Shown: one piece after another, positions 36,201 through 46,619 of the stretch | Position numbering within the stretch: position 1 is the stretch's first letter | How the letters are laid out: every line of letters begins with the position of its first letter | Assembly (NCBI RefSeq): GCF_001411555.2 | Contig: NC_049909.1 | Span: forward strand, 16,054,686-16,118,685 | Source: Juglans regia | Lineage: Eukaryota > Streptophyta > Magnoliopsida > Fagales > Juglandaceae | DNA: 64,000 bases | Direction of reading: 5' to 3' | Position numbers and translations under genes: made by a program | Notes under the pieces: generated by a model | Database searches by the model: none | Told to the model about the DNA's origin: nothing | What the model saw: the letters and a program-made list of their open reading frames with translations, nothing else

Positions 36201-37290
36201 TTGCTATGTCAGACAATTTGACAACTCTTATATTATTTTACTATTGTATGTGGATGATATGCTCATTACTGGGTCCCGCATTGATGAGATTAATAATCTA
36301 AAGAAGCAGATGTCAAAACACTTTGCAATGAAGGATTTATGAGTTGCAAAACAAATCCTTAGCATGAGAATTGTCAAAGACAAAGTCAAGGGCACATTGA
36401 GACTCTCACAGGCTGAGTATGTGAAAAAAGTACTTAGCAGGTTCAACATGAACAATGCCAAACTAGTTGGCACGCCCTTGGGCAGTCACTTCAGACTTAG
36501 TAAAGATCAGTCACCCAAGTTAGAAGAGGAACATGACTACATGAGTAAGGTTCTTTATGCCTCAGATCTTGATTCACTTATGTATGGTTTGCACAAGACC
36601 AGATATTGCCCATGCAGTAGAAGTTGTGTGTAGATACATGAGTAACCCAGGAAAACAACATTGGGAGGTTGTGAAGTGGTTTCTGAGGTATCTAAAAGGC
36701 TCCTCATAAACGTGCTTATGCTTCTCTAGAGAGAGCTTAGATGTGCAGGGCTATGTTGATGCTGATTTGGCTGGAGACACTGATAGTAGAAAGAGTACCA
36801 CATATTTTGTATACACTCTGGGTGGTACTGTCGTGTCTTGGGGTTCTAATTTGCAGAAAATAGTTTTTTTGTCTACTACAGAAATTGAGTATGTTGCTAT
36901 GTCAAAAGCTTTAAAGGAGATGATTTGGTTATAAGGTTTCTTAGAAAAATTGGGTAAGAAGAATCAGAAGGGCACTCTCTCTATAGCAATATTCAGAGTG
37001 TCATATTCCTTGCCAAGAATTCAGCATTTCATTATAAGACTAAGCATATTCAGATCAAGTATCATTTTATTCGATCATTACTTGATGATGGCCGGTTGAT
37101 GCTTGAGAAAATTTGTGGAAGTAAGAACCTTGCTGATAAGTTGACAAAGGATGTTACACTTGAGAAATTGAAGTTGTGCGCAACTTTAGTTGGTCTTCTA
37201 GCATGAAGACAGGGGCAATGAATTGCATATGTGGATGATATCATGTTCTTTGAGGTAGAGGGTGATGTTGTGGTTGTACGAGTCTCCAAG
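33293..37290 (+). pseudogene. Broken Copia gag-pol
   Basis: Gag starts near 33293 (MVGEEVKVSGIEKFDGTDF) and has stops at about 33359 and 33585. The CCHC zinc knuckle near 34000-34040 (C-stop-NCGKTGHIKKNC) is intact except for a stop in place of an aromatic residue. Protease has WILDSGTSFH (34147-34176). Pre-integrase ends LWHYRLGHMSQ. Integrase keeps [17 protein letters not shown] and PQQNGVTERMNR, the three catalytic acidic residues, but a stop lies between the first and second. Reverse transcriptase keeps KSFYGLKQAPKQWY and LLLYVDDML (36240s). RNase H retains GYVDADLAGDTDSRKST and LSTTEIEYVA. It cannot make a full polyprotein. Confidence 0.9.
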
Positions 37291-37299
37291 TGTGAGAAT

Positions 37300-37807
37300 T
37301 GTTGAGTATTGTGGAGCTTGGCTCAGTCCGCTTGAGCGGAGCATTCAGGCTGCTCGAGCAGAAATGTTATCGAGTGTTCGCTTGTGAGACGCTTGACAGA
37401 TGGCTCGAGTGGATGTGATACAGAGTTTGTTTGTTACTCGCTCAACAGGTCGCTCGAGCGGAGTTCAGACAGAGAGTTCCCTGGTGAGCCACTCGACAGA
37501 TGGCTCGAACAGACGACTAACAGAATATTCGTTCGACACGCCGCTCGAGTCAATATTGCAGATTTTGAGAGATTAGGATTTTCTGTCATGTAAATCTATA
37601 TATATATATATGTATTTTTTATACTGTGGCCTTACATTGAGCACAGTAATCGCCCTAAACACTGTACATTGTGATTTTTTAAGTTAATAAAATCCTCTAC
37701 AACTTTGTAGATGTAAGCAAGTTGTTAAACCACATAAAATTTGTATCGTGTGATTGATTGCTTATTTTCTAGTTTACTTTTATTATCGTCATCATTTTTT
37801 CGTAGCA
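37300..37807 (+). repeat. 3' LTR of the 32.8-kb Copia element
   Basis: Starts TGTTGAGTATTGTGGAGC and ends TAGCA, followed by the CTTTT duplication. Repeated units of the form (A/G)CT(C/T)(G/A)ACAG(A/G)T(G/C)GCTCGA(G/A) occur at about 37391, 37440 and 37491, with a variant at 37531, spaced about 50, 51 and 40 bases apart. Confidence 0.9.
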
Positions 37808-37812
37808 CTTTT

Positions 37813-39027
37813 GACCACAATAGAGACATACAGAGCTAGAGCTTCTCAATTTATCTAGGAGAGTCTTCATAAATAAAATAAAACAAAGCATACAAGAGTG
37901 ATTGGTGCACCAAGTCAGTTCACAATTGTCATGTACAGTGCTATATACTATAGTTATTTTCATGCTCCAATCCCTCTAATCCTTTTGTGTTTTCCCTTTA
38001 AAAAACATGACATGAAGTGCATAATCCTTATGACATACTATATTTTCTATTATGAGAATATAAATAACCATATCAATTTATATTCCAATGGTAACAAATT
38101 TCATAATTCAAAATTGAGAGGTTCGACTTTAAAGAAAATAGACTCATCATGTTGGTCCTACAACATTTAATGTGTCCACGTAAAACTCTCATGCAGTTTT
38201 GTATAGAGATAACAAACAATAACAAACAGACAACGGGAAAGGGAAAGTAAGAAACAAGACCTCAAAGAAGTATGAAGCAATTCTAGCATTTCCTGCTTGG
38301 ATTTGAATAGTTGAATCTTATAATCCAATCCCGTCTTAGGATATGCAAGCTTCGGACAGTCCCTGTAAAAAGAATGGAGTCCATCACGAACATTAGGTTT
38401 CTTCTTAGATCTCATGTGTACTCTGCTCTTTTTTAAAGGAATTGCAAGGAACTTGTACATTCTAAGACTGTATAAATCATCTTCATTCTCAATTCTCCAA
38501 TAGTAATGTTCCTTATTTTAATGTTTATATACTCCCACAAGTGTTTTATTTCATGAGATCACATAAACAATTGAACATTTCATATTTATTTTATAACAAT
38601 TGCAACCGATTAAAATACCAAGCATTTAATCTGATAAGAATATATTGTATCAATTAGAGTCTTAGACCACAATGAGTTATTGTTCTTTATAAGTAGTTAA
38701 CTCCCTATTAATAACAATAATGAATCACAAACTCATGTAAAAAGGATCCATAGCAAATTGGATTGCAATCTTTTAAATTTCCTAGAGGAATTTATCAAAT
38801 GAATTTCTTTAAATGACGAGCATTCTCTTTAAATTTAATGATATGGATTTATCACATCAACATTTTATCACTTTAAAACACAAGTATTTATGATTTTAGT
38901 ATGTTCTTTATTTAATACGTCAAATATTTATTTTAGAATGATTAAATGCAATGTACCAAGTTGCCTACCACGACATTTGAAAAATAATCATTGAGATTTA
39001 GAGAATTTGAGAGTATGAATTTCCCTA
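37813..39027. other. Gene-free intergenic stretch
   Basis: AT-rich. Minus-strand ORF 38167-38460 and plus-strand ORF 37898-38170 overlap and show no domain. Nothing assignable. Confidence 0.35.
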
Positions 39028-39344
39028 AGACCCCGTTTGGATAAGGAGATGGTCTCATCTCAACATCTCAACACCATTCAAATATATATATTTTTCCATT
39101 TCAAATCTTAATTTTCTCAACTAATTATTACAACTTTCACATAATTTCTAAACAAAACACAAAAAATAATTTTAATTTTTTCAAAAATAATATTTTAATA
39201 ATATTTTAATTTTATAATATTTTTATTTAAAATTTTTCTATCCTTTTCCAAAACCTTATAAAATATCTTAACTCAAATAATTTTCTAAGCTATTTTATCA
39301 TTATTTATAAATTTCTCATCTCAACATCTAAATAAGGCTAACAC
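39028..39344. mobile_element. MITE-like repeat, GTTTGGAT...ATCTAAATAAGG ends
   Basis: Starts CCCCGTTTGGATAAGGAGAT and GGTCTCATCTCAACATCTCA, runs through an AT core (AATAATATTTTAATTTTATA), and ends TCTCATCTCAACATCTAAAT. It is one of about ten copies of the most abundant repeat in the window. This one is reasonably complete. Confidence 0.6.
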
Positions 39345-39357
39345 TATTCTTAATAAT

Positions 39358-39605
39358 GAAAAATTATATGGGTAAGTCTATCTATTATACACTTAACACA
39401 CCAACATTAAAAAGTGAAAAATTTTATTATTTATTCTTACACCACACATCACACATAATTTTTTTTTCCTTAATAAGTATATGGTATATGAATGATAAAT
39501 AAAAGAATCCAATTAGTTTAGCATGAATAAAACTAAAAAATAAAAATAAAAATAAAAATAAAATATATAGTATGTGATGTGTGGAATGAGAAATAATAAA
39601 ATTTT
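39358..39605. mobile_element. Foldback MITE with CACACATCACA arms
   Basis: The left part has AAAAATTTTATTATTTATTC and ACACCACACATCACACATAA; the right part has TATGTGATGTGTGGAATGAG and AAATAATAAAATTTT, its imperfect inverse. Non-coding. Confidence 0.6.
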
Positions 39606-40690
39606 AAGTATTGCTACGTGTACGGATTGATATGGCATTGCCATGTTGAATTGATCAGCGGCTCGCATTGACCAATCAACGATGATGTAATTCAAATATG
39701 TTTGACTTTTTTTTTTGAGCAAGTTACAAAAATATATGTTTGACTTGTTATGCCGTCTTTAAATATCAATGCACTTTTTTTTAGAGCATTCTCGTTGACT
39801 ATCAAATTTATTTTTAAATTTTAATTAATATTATATTTTTTTTATATTTGTCTATTTTATTTAAATTTAAATTTTACATTAAATTAATCATTTACTCTCT
39901 ATATAATAATAAAATATTATTAATTTAATATTTTTTTACTTAATTTATTTGTTTCACATTTTATAATTCTACCAATTTAATATTAATAATAATTATATTC
40001 TAATTAAATTAATATTAATATTTATCACATTTATTAAATATTAATATTAATAATAATTATATTATAATTAACTTATCATTATAATTAACTTAATAATTAA
40101 TATTCTAATTAATATTAACTAATTAATTTATTTTTATCGCATTTTATATTTAATAATAATAAATCGAATCAAATTTTTTAATTATAAAAAAATACCTACA
40201 TATTTTGTGAGAGTTGTGAGAATTAAATATGTTAATGTTTGGCTAATCTACTATTCACCTACAAATTTAGAGAATCACTGTAGTACAAATTTAAAATTTT
40301 ATAAAGATATCCAATTTAATATAATGGTTTTTTGGCACATATTAACTAAAATTTAATTATCATTGGACTCTAGTCAAGTCAATGAAGATACTTTTAAAGA
40401 GTTATATAATAAAAATAAAAACCAAAAAAGGACAATGGTGGAAAATGTATTATTGTTGAGCGTGTTCTTAGTATATTTAAAATTTTTTTTTAATATTTTA
40501 AAAAATATATAAAAAAAATTTAATAATTACAATTTTAATTATTAAATAAAAAAATTTAAAATATCCGAACAATTATTTTGATCACCTTCCTAAAAGAAAT
40601 ATATTAAATGTGAGCCCAAAATTCAAATCGTAGGCAATTGGGAATCCAACTTTAATCGAGCCTTTGAGAGTTGAGACGGGCCCACTAGAT
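39606..40690. other. Very AT-rich DNA upstream of the SWIB gene
   Basis: About 39780-40560 is nearly pure A/T with TTAATATTAATAATAATTA words. No gene seen. The promoter of the SWIB gene presumably lies within the last few hundred bases, but no clear TATA box was found. Confidence 0.4.
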
Positions 40691-40795
40691 CGGTCTTTTT
40701 AATACCACCAGAAGTTCCGCTGACCTCCTGTCTCCCTCTCTGCGTCTCTCTCTCTTAGGGTTTTAGAAAAGCGGTGCAGTGACTGTGAGGCTTCG

Positions 40796-42791
40796 ATGGC
40801 ATCATTCGCAGCATCGCGTTTGAGAACAGTTTTTGGGGGAACAAAGGCGCTTATGGCGCCTGCGAAGACGGCTTCGACCTCAACTGTAAAACCGAAGAAG
40901 TCGTCCACAGCGACGACGACGACCGATCGCCCGATCATGGGCCTACAGAAGATAGTTCCGATCTCTCCTCAACTTGGAAAATTCCTCGGCGGTGCCACCG
41001 AGACCTCTCGCACCCTCGCCATCAAGAAGGTCTGGGAATACGTTAAGCTCCACAACCTCCAGGTTCTCTCTCTCTCTCTCTCTCTCTGCGTTGTGGTTTG
41101 GATTTAAATGAGTAAGTAGAAAGTTTTGATGATCAGCAATTTGAATGCTTTCGATGATATCTATGTGCGCATTACTTTTGAGGCTGTTGAGTATCAAATT
41201 TAAGTATTTATCGATCAACCGCTGCTTTTTCCCCTTTAGTACAGTGCTGTGGTTTTAGTTTAACCTGTTTAATTTGAATTTATGTTACCATTATCTCATT
41301 CTGTACAGATATTGCTTTGCATTAAACGTAGGCAATAACTTTTTATTTTAGTCTCTAATGATAAGTCCTTGTGCTGGGCAGTCTCAGTCGCTCACCCATC
41401 AATGTGACTTAAACACTTACATTTTCTCACTATGTTGTTGTGGAGTCATTACCATGATATATTTCTAAGTACAAAAATGAGGTTGGTTGTTTAAAATTCT
41501 GGATTTTCTCATTCTCGCACAGATATTTTAGAAAAAATAATGATTTGTTTGGATCTTATGCAACTAACTCAATGGACCAAATAAGTTGTAATGAGAATCA
41601 AATGTATCAACATGAGCAAATGCCCCCCATTAATGATTTTCCTCCTACTCTTCAAATGGCACCTTCTTCCCCTTTAAGAACATAATGGTGAAAGAAAGAA
41701 AGAAACTGCTTTATGAATCCATGACTCGGCAAGGTGCAGCTTAATGATCAAAGAACGGGCTTGGGATGAGCTATAAAGTCAATAAACCTTGGTTTGATTT
41801 TTTACTAGGAGTTCTCTAGATTATCCTAGACATGGTCCTGGCCAGCAGGGTCATGTTCGTGTTTTACTCGACGGGGGTGGGTCCAAATGGTCCTTACCTT
41901 GGTAAGGTTCCATGCCATCGAAAACAAAACAGAAACTGTCTTATGAATCAAGGAATCATAGTTATAATATTATAACCCCTAGGGTTAGCTCAAGTGGTAA
42001 AGGCCTTGGGTTTGGGGGTATGCTCTTCCTAGGTCTAAAGTTTAAATTCCCGTGGGTGCAAACAATCTCTAGGGGCCATCGGACTGGAAATTTTTTCTCT
42101 TGAATTATCTGAGGGACTGTGCACCCTCGAGATTAGTTGGGATGTTGTTCTTGGACACCTGGTGCCAATAAAAAAAAAAAGTAGTTATAATATGAAGTTT
42201 GAGATCATGTACATAAATAGTAGAACATAATTTGATAAGATAAATATGCCCAGCCAACACAGTGAACTTGATTGCCTCACTTCATACATGCTATCAGTGG
42301 GTAGGAAAACATTGGGATGATTCACAACCTTCCTCAGGGTGCAAAAAAATATGCCTTCATTTCTCTGCACATGTACTTTTATTTTTTATTATTTTTTTTT
42401 TTGTGAGAGCAGAGGGAGGCAACATAGTGATGAACCATTTTCTAATTGTTCCTGTTGTGATCAGTGGAGTCTTTGAAGCGTTGAATGCCTTTTTTTTACA
42501 AGTAAAAAGAAAGTTTTAGTAAATTAAAAACTAGGCATAGCCCAAGTACATACAATTGAGAACACGAACTGTTGCATACCCACCACCTATTTCTATTCAC
42601 TTCTTGTTACTAATTCTTGTTGTCTGTTTAATTTCTGGTGCATGACAAGCTTTGACGTTTTGCAGAACCCTGCCAATAAGAGGGAAATTTTCTGTGATGA
42701 GAAGCTAAAGTCCATTTTCGCTGGGAAAGACGCAGTTGGGTTTCAAGAAGTCACCAAGTTGCTGTCCATCCATTTTGTGAAGTCTGGTTGA
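40796..42791 (+). CDS. SWIB/MDM2-domain protein, likely organelle-targeted
   Basis: Two exons, 40796..41062 and 42666..42791, join in frame with GT-AG sites (CAG|GTTCTC...TTGCAG|AAC) to give 130 aa. Residues 1-45 are rich in Ala, Ser, Thr, Arg and Lys without acidic residues early on, as in a plastid or mitochondrial transit peptide. Residues about 47-126 form a SWIB domain: GLQKIVPISPQLGKFLGG, then ETSRTLAIKKVWEYVKLHNL, NPANKREIFCDEKLKSIFAGK and VGFQEVTKLLSIHFVKS. Small plant proteins of this type are described as organellar nucleoid or chromatin-associated factors; that role is by family. The start sits just after a CTCTCT leader. The intron carries a (CT)n run, a SINE and a LINE scrap. No regulatory signal is readable. 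Confidence 0.93.
41971..42182 (+). mobile_element. tRNA-derived SINE with 11-bp target duplication, in the SWIB intron
   Basis: The 212-bp element starts TATAACCCCTAGGGTTAGCT. It has box A-like TAGCTCAAGTGG (41986..41997) and box B-like GTTTAAATTCC (42040..42050), and ends GTGCCAATAAAAAAAAAAAGT. AGTTATAATAT flanks both sides (41960..41970 and 42183..42193). It shares the host gene's orientation. Confidence 0.88.
42520..42566 (-). mobile_element. LINE 3'-end scrap
   Basis: On the minus strand it reads GTACTTGGGCTATGCCTAGT followed by TTTTAATTTA, resembling the 3' end of the LINE fragment at 49.0-49.2 kb (GTACTTGGTTACGCCTATTG). Very short, in the same intron as the SINE. Confidence 0.45.
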
Positions 42792-43461
42792 TGTTTGGGC
42801 TTTTGTGAAACCTTTGTTGCCTGTAATGCTCTCTGTATTTTCAGTAGCGCAGATGAAAGATCCTTTTTTAGTTTTTCCCTTTCCATTTTGCTAACCTTTT
42901 GTGCTTTATGTTTGAACCCGTAATCCTAGATTTAGAGCATAATTTAGTGAACCCAGTTTGACTTATCTCTGGGGAAATGATGTCGAAAATGTGTGATAGG
43001 TCTTATGTGAGAAGGAATCTTGGGCTCACAATGGTGGTGGGGGTTAAGGCACTCATTTTGGTTGGGTTAGCCATAAAAGTTCTATGGATTATCGGAATTA
43101 TATGTGCGCTTCTCTAGTCTTTTTCGATTGATATTGTTCTATGCTGGATTGGCTTGTCACACCATGTTTAAGCATAATTGATAGGATGCAAGATGCCAGA
43201 TGCCAACCTTGGATTCCGTTTGTGTCTTGTTTTATTTGGTCTGATATTTTACAATTTTATCTTCCTCCAGAAAGTCAAAAGCTTTCCTGAGATCTGCTGT
43301 AGACAACATAAAAGAGATGCAATGCATCTAAAGGGATAATATTACAGTCCTCCAACTCACATCCTCGCTTTCTCATTCATCACATGTGCTGTTTGGAGAA
43401 ACCGGTATTGGCTTCATCAATTTTGGCATTTTTTTCTCCCAATAAAAGTCCTTTCTTTTTA
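42792..43461. other. 3' flank of the SWIB gene
   Basis: About 670 bases of fairly balanced sequence, probably including the 3' untranslated region. No polyadenylation signal is clear and no other gene was seen. Confidence 0.4.
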
Positions 43462-43862
43462 GGTCTCATAAGTTGAATAAAATATTATTATAATATTATT
43501 TTTTAATATTATTATTATTTTGAAATTAAAAAAATTAAATTATTTATTATATTTTGTATGAAAATTTATAAAAATTATAATGATGAGATGAGATAAGATT
43601 ATTTCTCTATTCAAAAAGTTCTTAATGTTGATGCTGATTATTCATCATCTTTATACATTTTATTTATTTTTATTATTTTTTATTATTTTTTAGTTTTATT
43701 ATTCTTAAATTCATCTTAATTCATTATTATAATTTTTTAAAATTTTAATATAAAATATGATAAATAATTTAAATTTTTTAAATTTTAAAATAATAATAAT
43801 ATTAAAAAATAATATTTTATCATTTTAATTTAACTTGGTTTATTATTCAAATGCAGTCTTAG
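43462..43862. mobile_element. Two facing copies of the ATGAGATGAGAT/TTTTAAAATAATAATAAT repeat
   Basis: 43462-43625 runs from TAAGTTGAATAAAATATTA to ATGATGAGATGAGATAAG; 43722-43862 runs in the opposite sense (TAAATAATTTAAATTTTTT, AAAATAATAATAATATTAAA, ending TTATTCAAATGCAGTCTTA). Together they form a large imperfect inverted repeat. Confidence 0.5.
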
Positions 43863-44370
43863 TGAAAGAAAAAAAATATATTACGCTTGAAAATGATGAA
43901 TAAAATTTTTTTATTATTATTATTATTATTAGCGAGTTTCTTTTTTTTTGGAGTTCAGGTAGATTCTTTGAATTGAGTAAAGAAATTGGACACCCTTTGA
44001 CGAAAAGCTGTGTCCTTGCCACTGGAAGTCCATGAACCCGATGAATAAAGAGATTAACAAGTCTTTAATGTGGGTCCACCCTGCAAATCCAAAATGAACC
44101 TGCGCCACAACACCTGCAGATCTATAATGGACCCATGCAACAGATCTACAACACGAACATAGATTTTTTTAAAATTTTACCATTGTTTTCTTAAATATTA
44201 TTTAAATATAAAATACTTTCTAATTTTTAATTTTTTTAATCTAATTATTACATAATTGTTATAATTTTTATAAATTTTAAAATAGAACATAAAAATTAAT
44301 ACAATATTTTTAAACTTTAAAATAAAATTTATATTAACCATTTTTCTCTCATTTCTTAAAAATGATATTA
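43863..44370. other. AT-rich intergenic DNA
   Basis: A (TTA)n run near 43910-43932. No gene; 44020-44150 is slightly more GC-rich without recognised content. Confidence 0.35.
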
Positions 44371-44575
44371 AGGTTGTGTTTGGATGTTGAAATGAGTTGA
44401 GTTGAGTTGAGTTGAGATGATAAAATATTGTTAGAATATTATTTTTTAATATTATTATTATTTTAGGATTTGAAAAAGTTGAATTGTTTATTATATTTTG
44501 TGTTGGAATTTAAAAAAATTGTAATGATGAGTTGAGAGTATTTAACTAACCAAACGAAGCCTAAATTATTTTTCT
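44371..44575. mobile_element. MITE-like repeat, best-preserved copy of the GTTTGGAT family
   Basis: The left end GTTGTGTTTGGATGTTGAAA is followed by (GAGTT)n-like sequence, then an AATATTATTATTATTTTAGG core. The right end GAGTTGAGAGTATTTAACTA, then ACCAAACGAAGCC, is roughly the inverse of the left (GGCTTCGTTTGGT...). Confidence 0.65.
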
Positions 44576-45034
44576 CTTTTTTCTTAAAATTCAATAAAAC
44601 ATCTTATTTTAATTTTTTTTTATCATCATTCACAAATTCTGAAATACTACACTGGCCCAAATAATACTAAGATTGTCTTTTAATTTAATATTAAATTATG
44701 TTATCACTTATAATACATAAAACATGATTGTCTCAATCCTTTTGATGTGATATATTTTATTATTTTTTAGTAAACATGTTAAAGAGAGGAAAGAACAAAA
44801 TATAAAAGTAGTTTTTATGACGAAAATGGGGTCGGATCCTATGAATGGTTTCTGTTTCATGTGTCACACCACCACCTTGGTTAGGCAAAGAAATAAAGCA
44901 ATGCTAAACATATTCAATTTTATAAAAAGATGTTCCAAATTCAGGGCATCTGATCATAAAATAAATTTTCCAATGTAAAAGTAAAGTACGCCTGCATGTA
45001 CAAACTGTACATAATCATTATGCATAATGACATT

Positions 45035-46035
45035 TAGGACGGTATGGATATAGAGGTGAGATTTCGGTCTGATTGGATTCGAAACTCATTTTAATTTTAT
45101 TTTATTTTATTATTATAATTTTTTTAAATTTTAAAATAATAATAATATTAAAAATAATATTTTATTTAATTCATCTAAAATCATTTCACGTCATCTCATT
45201 TAATTTTAATTAATAATTTTATTATTATTTATAAATTATCTTATCTCATTTCATTCCATCTCATTATCCAAACGAGTCTTAAACACAATTCATCAAATTC
45301 AATCCTTGAAAAGTTTATTTGATGTGAGGAAATTGAAATACGGAAGCCTAGTTCGGTCTAACAAGGTAAATAATCTTCACCTCTCTAATACAAGCTGGAA
45401 ATTCTGATAGACAGGGTGAGACAATCACATTTTATAAAAATAAATTTATAAATTAATAAAATTTTATGTAATATATTATATTTATTTTATAATTTTATTG
45501 CCTCGTTGATTACGGGTGAGACAAGCTAAGAATTCTCAAAACAATTTGTCTCGTTTGTTTTGAGAAAATATCTCATCTCATCATTATAATTTTTCTAACT
45601 TTCAATACAAAATAAAATAAATAATTTAATTTTTTTAAATTTTAAAATAAAAATAATATTAAAAAATATACTCTAATAATATTTTATTTATTTTTTTAAT
45701 TTTAATCTCATTTCATCTCATTTTCAAAAAAAAGGAACTTGTAAACCGGTTGGTCCAATTAGGAAGTGGAAAAGGTAAAGAAAGTTTAGAATTCACTGCA
45801 TCTTGCCTCTATTTTAGATGGCGAAAGTAAACCCTTCAGAACAATGAACTATTTGTAACATCAAAACAGGGGCGGGTGGGTCAAGGGGTAGGCAGCCGCC
45901 CTGCAGGCTCCTCAAAATTTCTTCGATTTATTCAAATATAATAAATAATTTAATTTTTTTTAATTTTTAAAATAATAATAATATTAAAAAATAATATTTT
46001 ATTTAATTTTTAATTTATCTCTACTCAATATCTAA
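45035..46035. mobile_element. Cluster of three degenerate GTTTGGAT-family copies
   Basis: Copies at about 45035-45282 (ends CATCTCATTATCCAAACGAG), 45550-45735 (TATCTCATCTCATCATTATA start) and 45915-46035 (CTCTACTCAATATCTAAATG end). A partial AAATAAATTTATAAATTAAT foldback piece sits at about 45429-45500. Confidence 0.5.
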
Positions 46036-46335
46036 ATGACGACGCATAAGAGAGAAGTACGAAACCAAACCACATAAGATTAGATGGAAAGTGAAAGATT
46101 TCTCTCTCTACAAATAGCTATATAATAATGTTAAATATAGTTCGCATTACTGTTAAAAAAAAGTGTAACGTGTGGAGTGAAAATGATAAATAAGCTGTGC
46201 TGTGTATCAGTCAGAAGTTACAGTACACTCTTTATATTTTTTATTTATTTATTTTTTCACCCCAACATGTTAGGTGTGCTGGAGCTTCTTCACACAGTAA
46301 CGTGTGAAGAAGATTTATTCATGATAAATAGAAGA

Positions 46336-46560
46336 GTATTACTATACAACCTCCACCACACTCCACATTCCATATTTTTTTAATTTTTTTAATTTTTTAA
46401 TATTTTTTTAAATTTTTTTTTAAATTTATTCTTTTTAAATTATTTCAAATTTTTTATTTATTATTTATATAATAAATATTTAATAAAAAAATAATAAAAA
46501 TTAAAAATAATGTGAAATGTGGAATGTTAGAAAGTTGTGAAGATTTTTTATAAATAGAAT
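46336..46560. mobile_element. Foldback MITE upstream of the ETR1-type gene
   Basis: The left arm CACACTCCACATTCCATATT and the right arm AATGTGAAATGTGGAATGTT, with TTTTTAATTTTT/AAAAATTAAAAA inner arms, make an imperfect hairpin. It ends less than 100 bases before the likely ETR1 leader. Confidence 0.6.
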
Positions 46561-46619
46561 TATCATTTGAGTAATACGCAAAACTCCTCACTCTTCCTTT
46601 TCTCCTCTCCCTCGTGTCA

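Larger units (their letters stand above)
32765..37812 (+). mobile_element. Ty1/Copia LTR retrotransposon, old and inactivated
   Basis: It is bounded by LTRs 32770..33252 and 37300..37807, both TG...CA, and by the 5-bp target duplication CTTTT at 32765..32769 and 37808..37812. Internal order is gag, zinc knuckle, protease, integrase, reverse transcriptase, RNase H, as in Ty1/Copia, with many stops and frameshifts. The LTRs differ at many positions (clearly more than in the 10.9-13.9 kb element), so this is the older insertion. The Tnt1/Retrofit-like layout is inference from motif order and wording. Confidence 0.93.

Noticed and set aside
41971..42050. A functional tRNA gene
   Set aside because: The boxes are tRNA-like but no cloverleaf with a proper acceptor stem can be drawn, and the 3' A-rich tail with target duplication marks a SINE.
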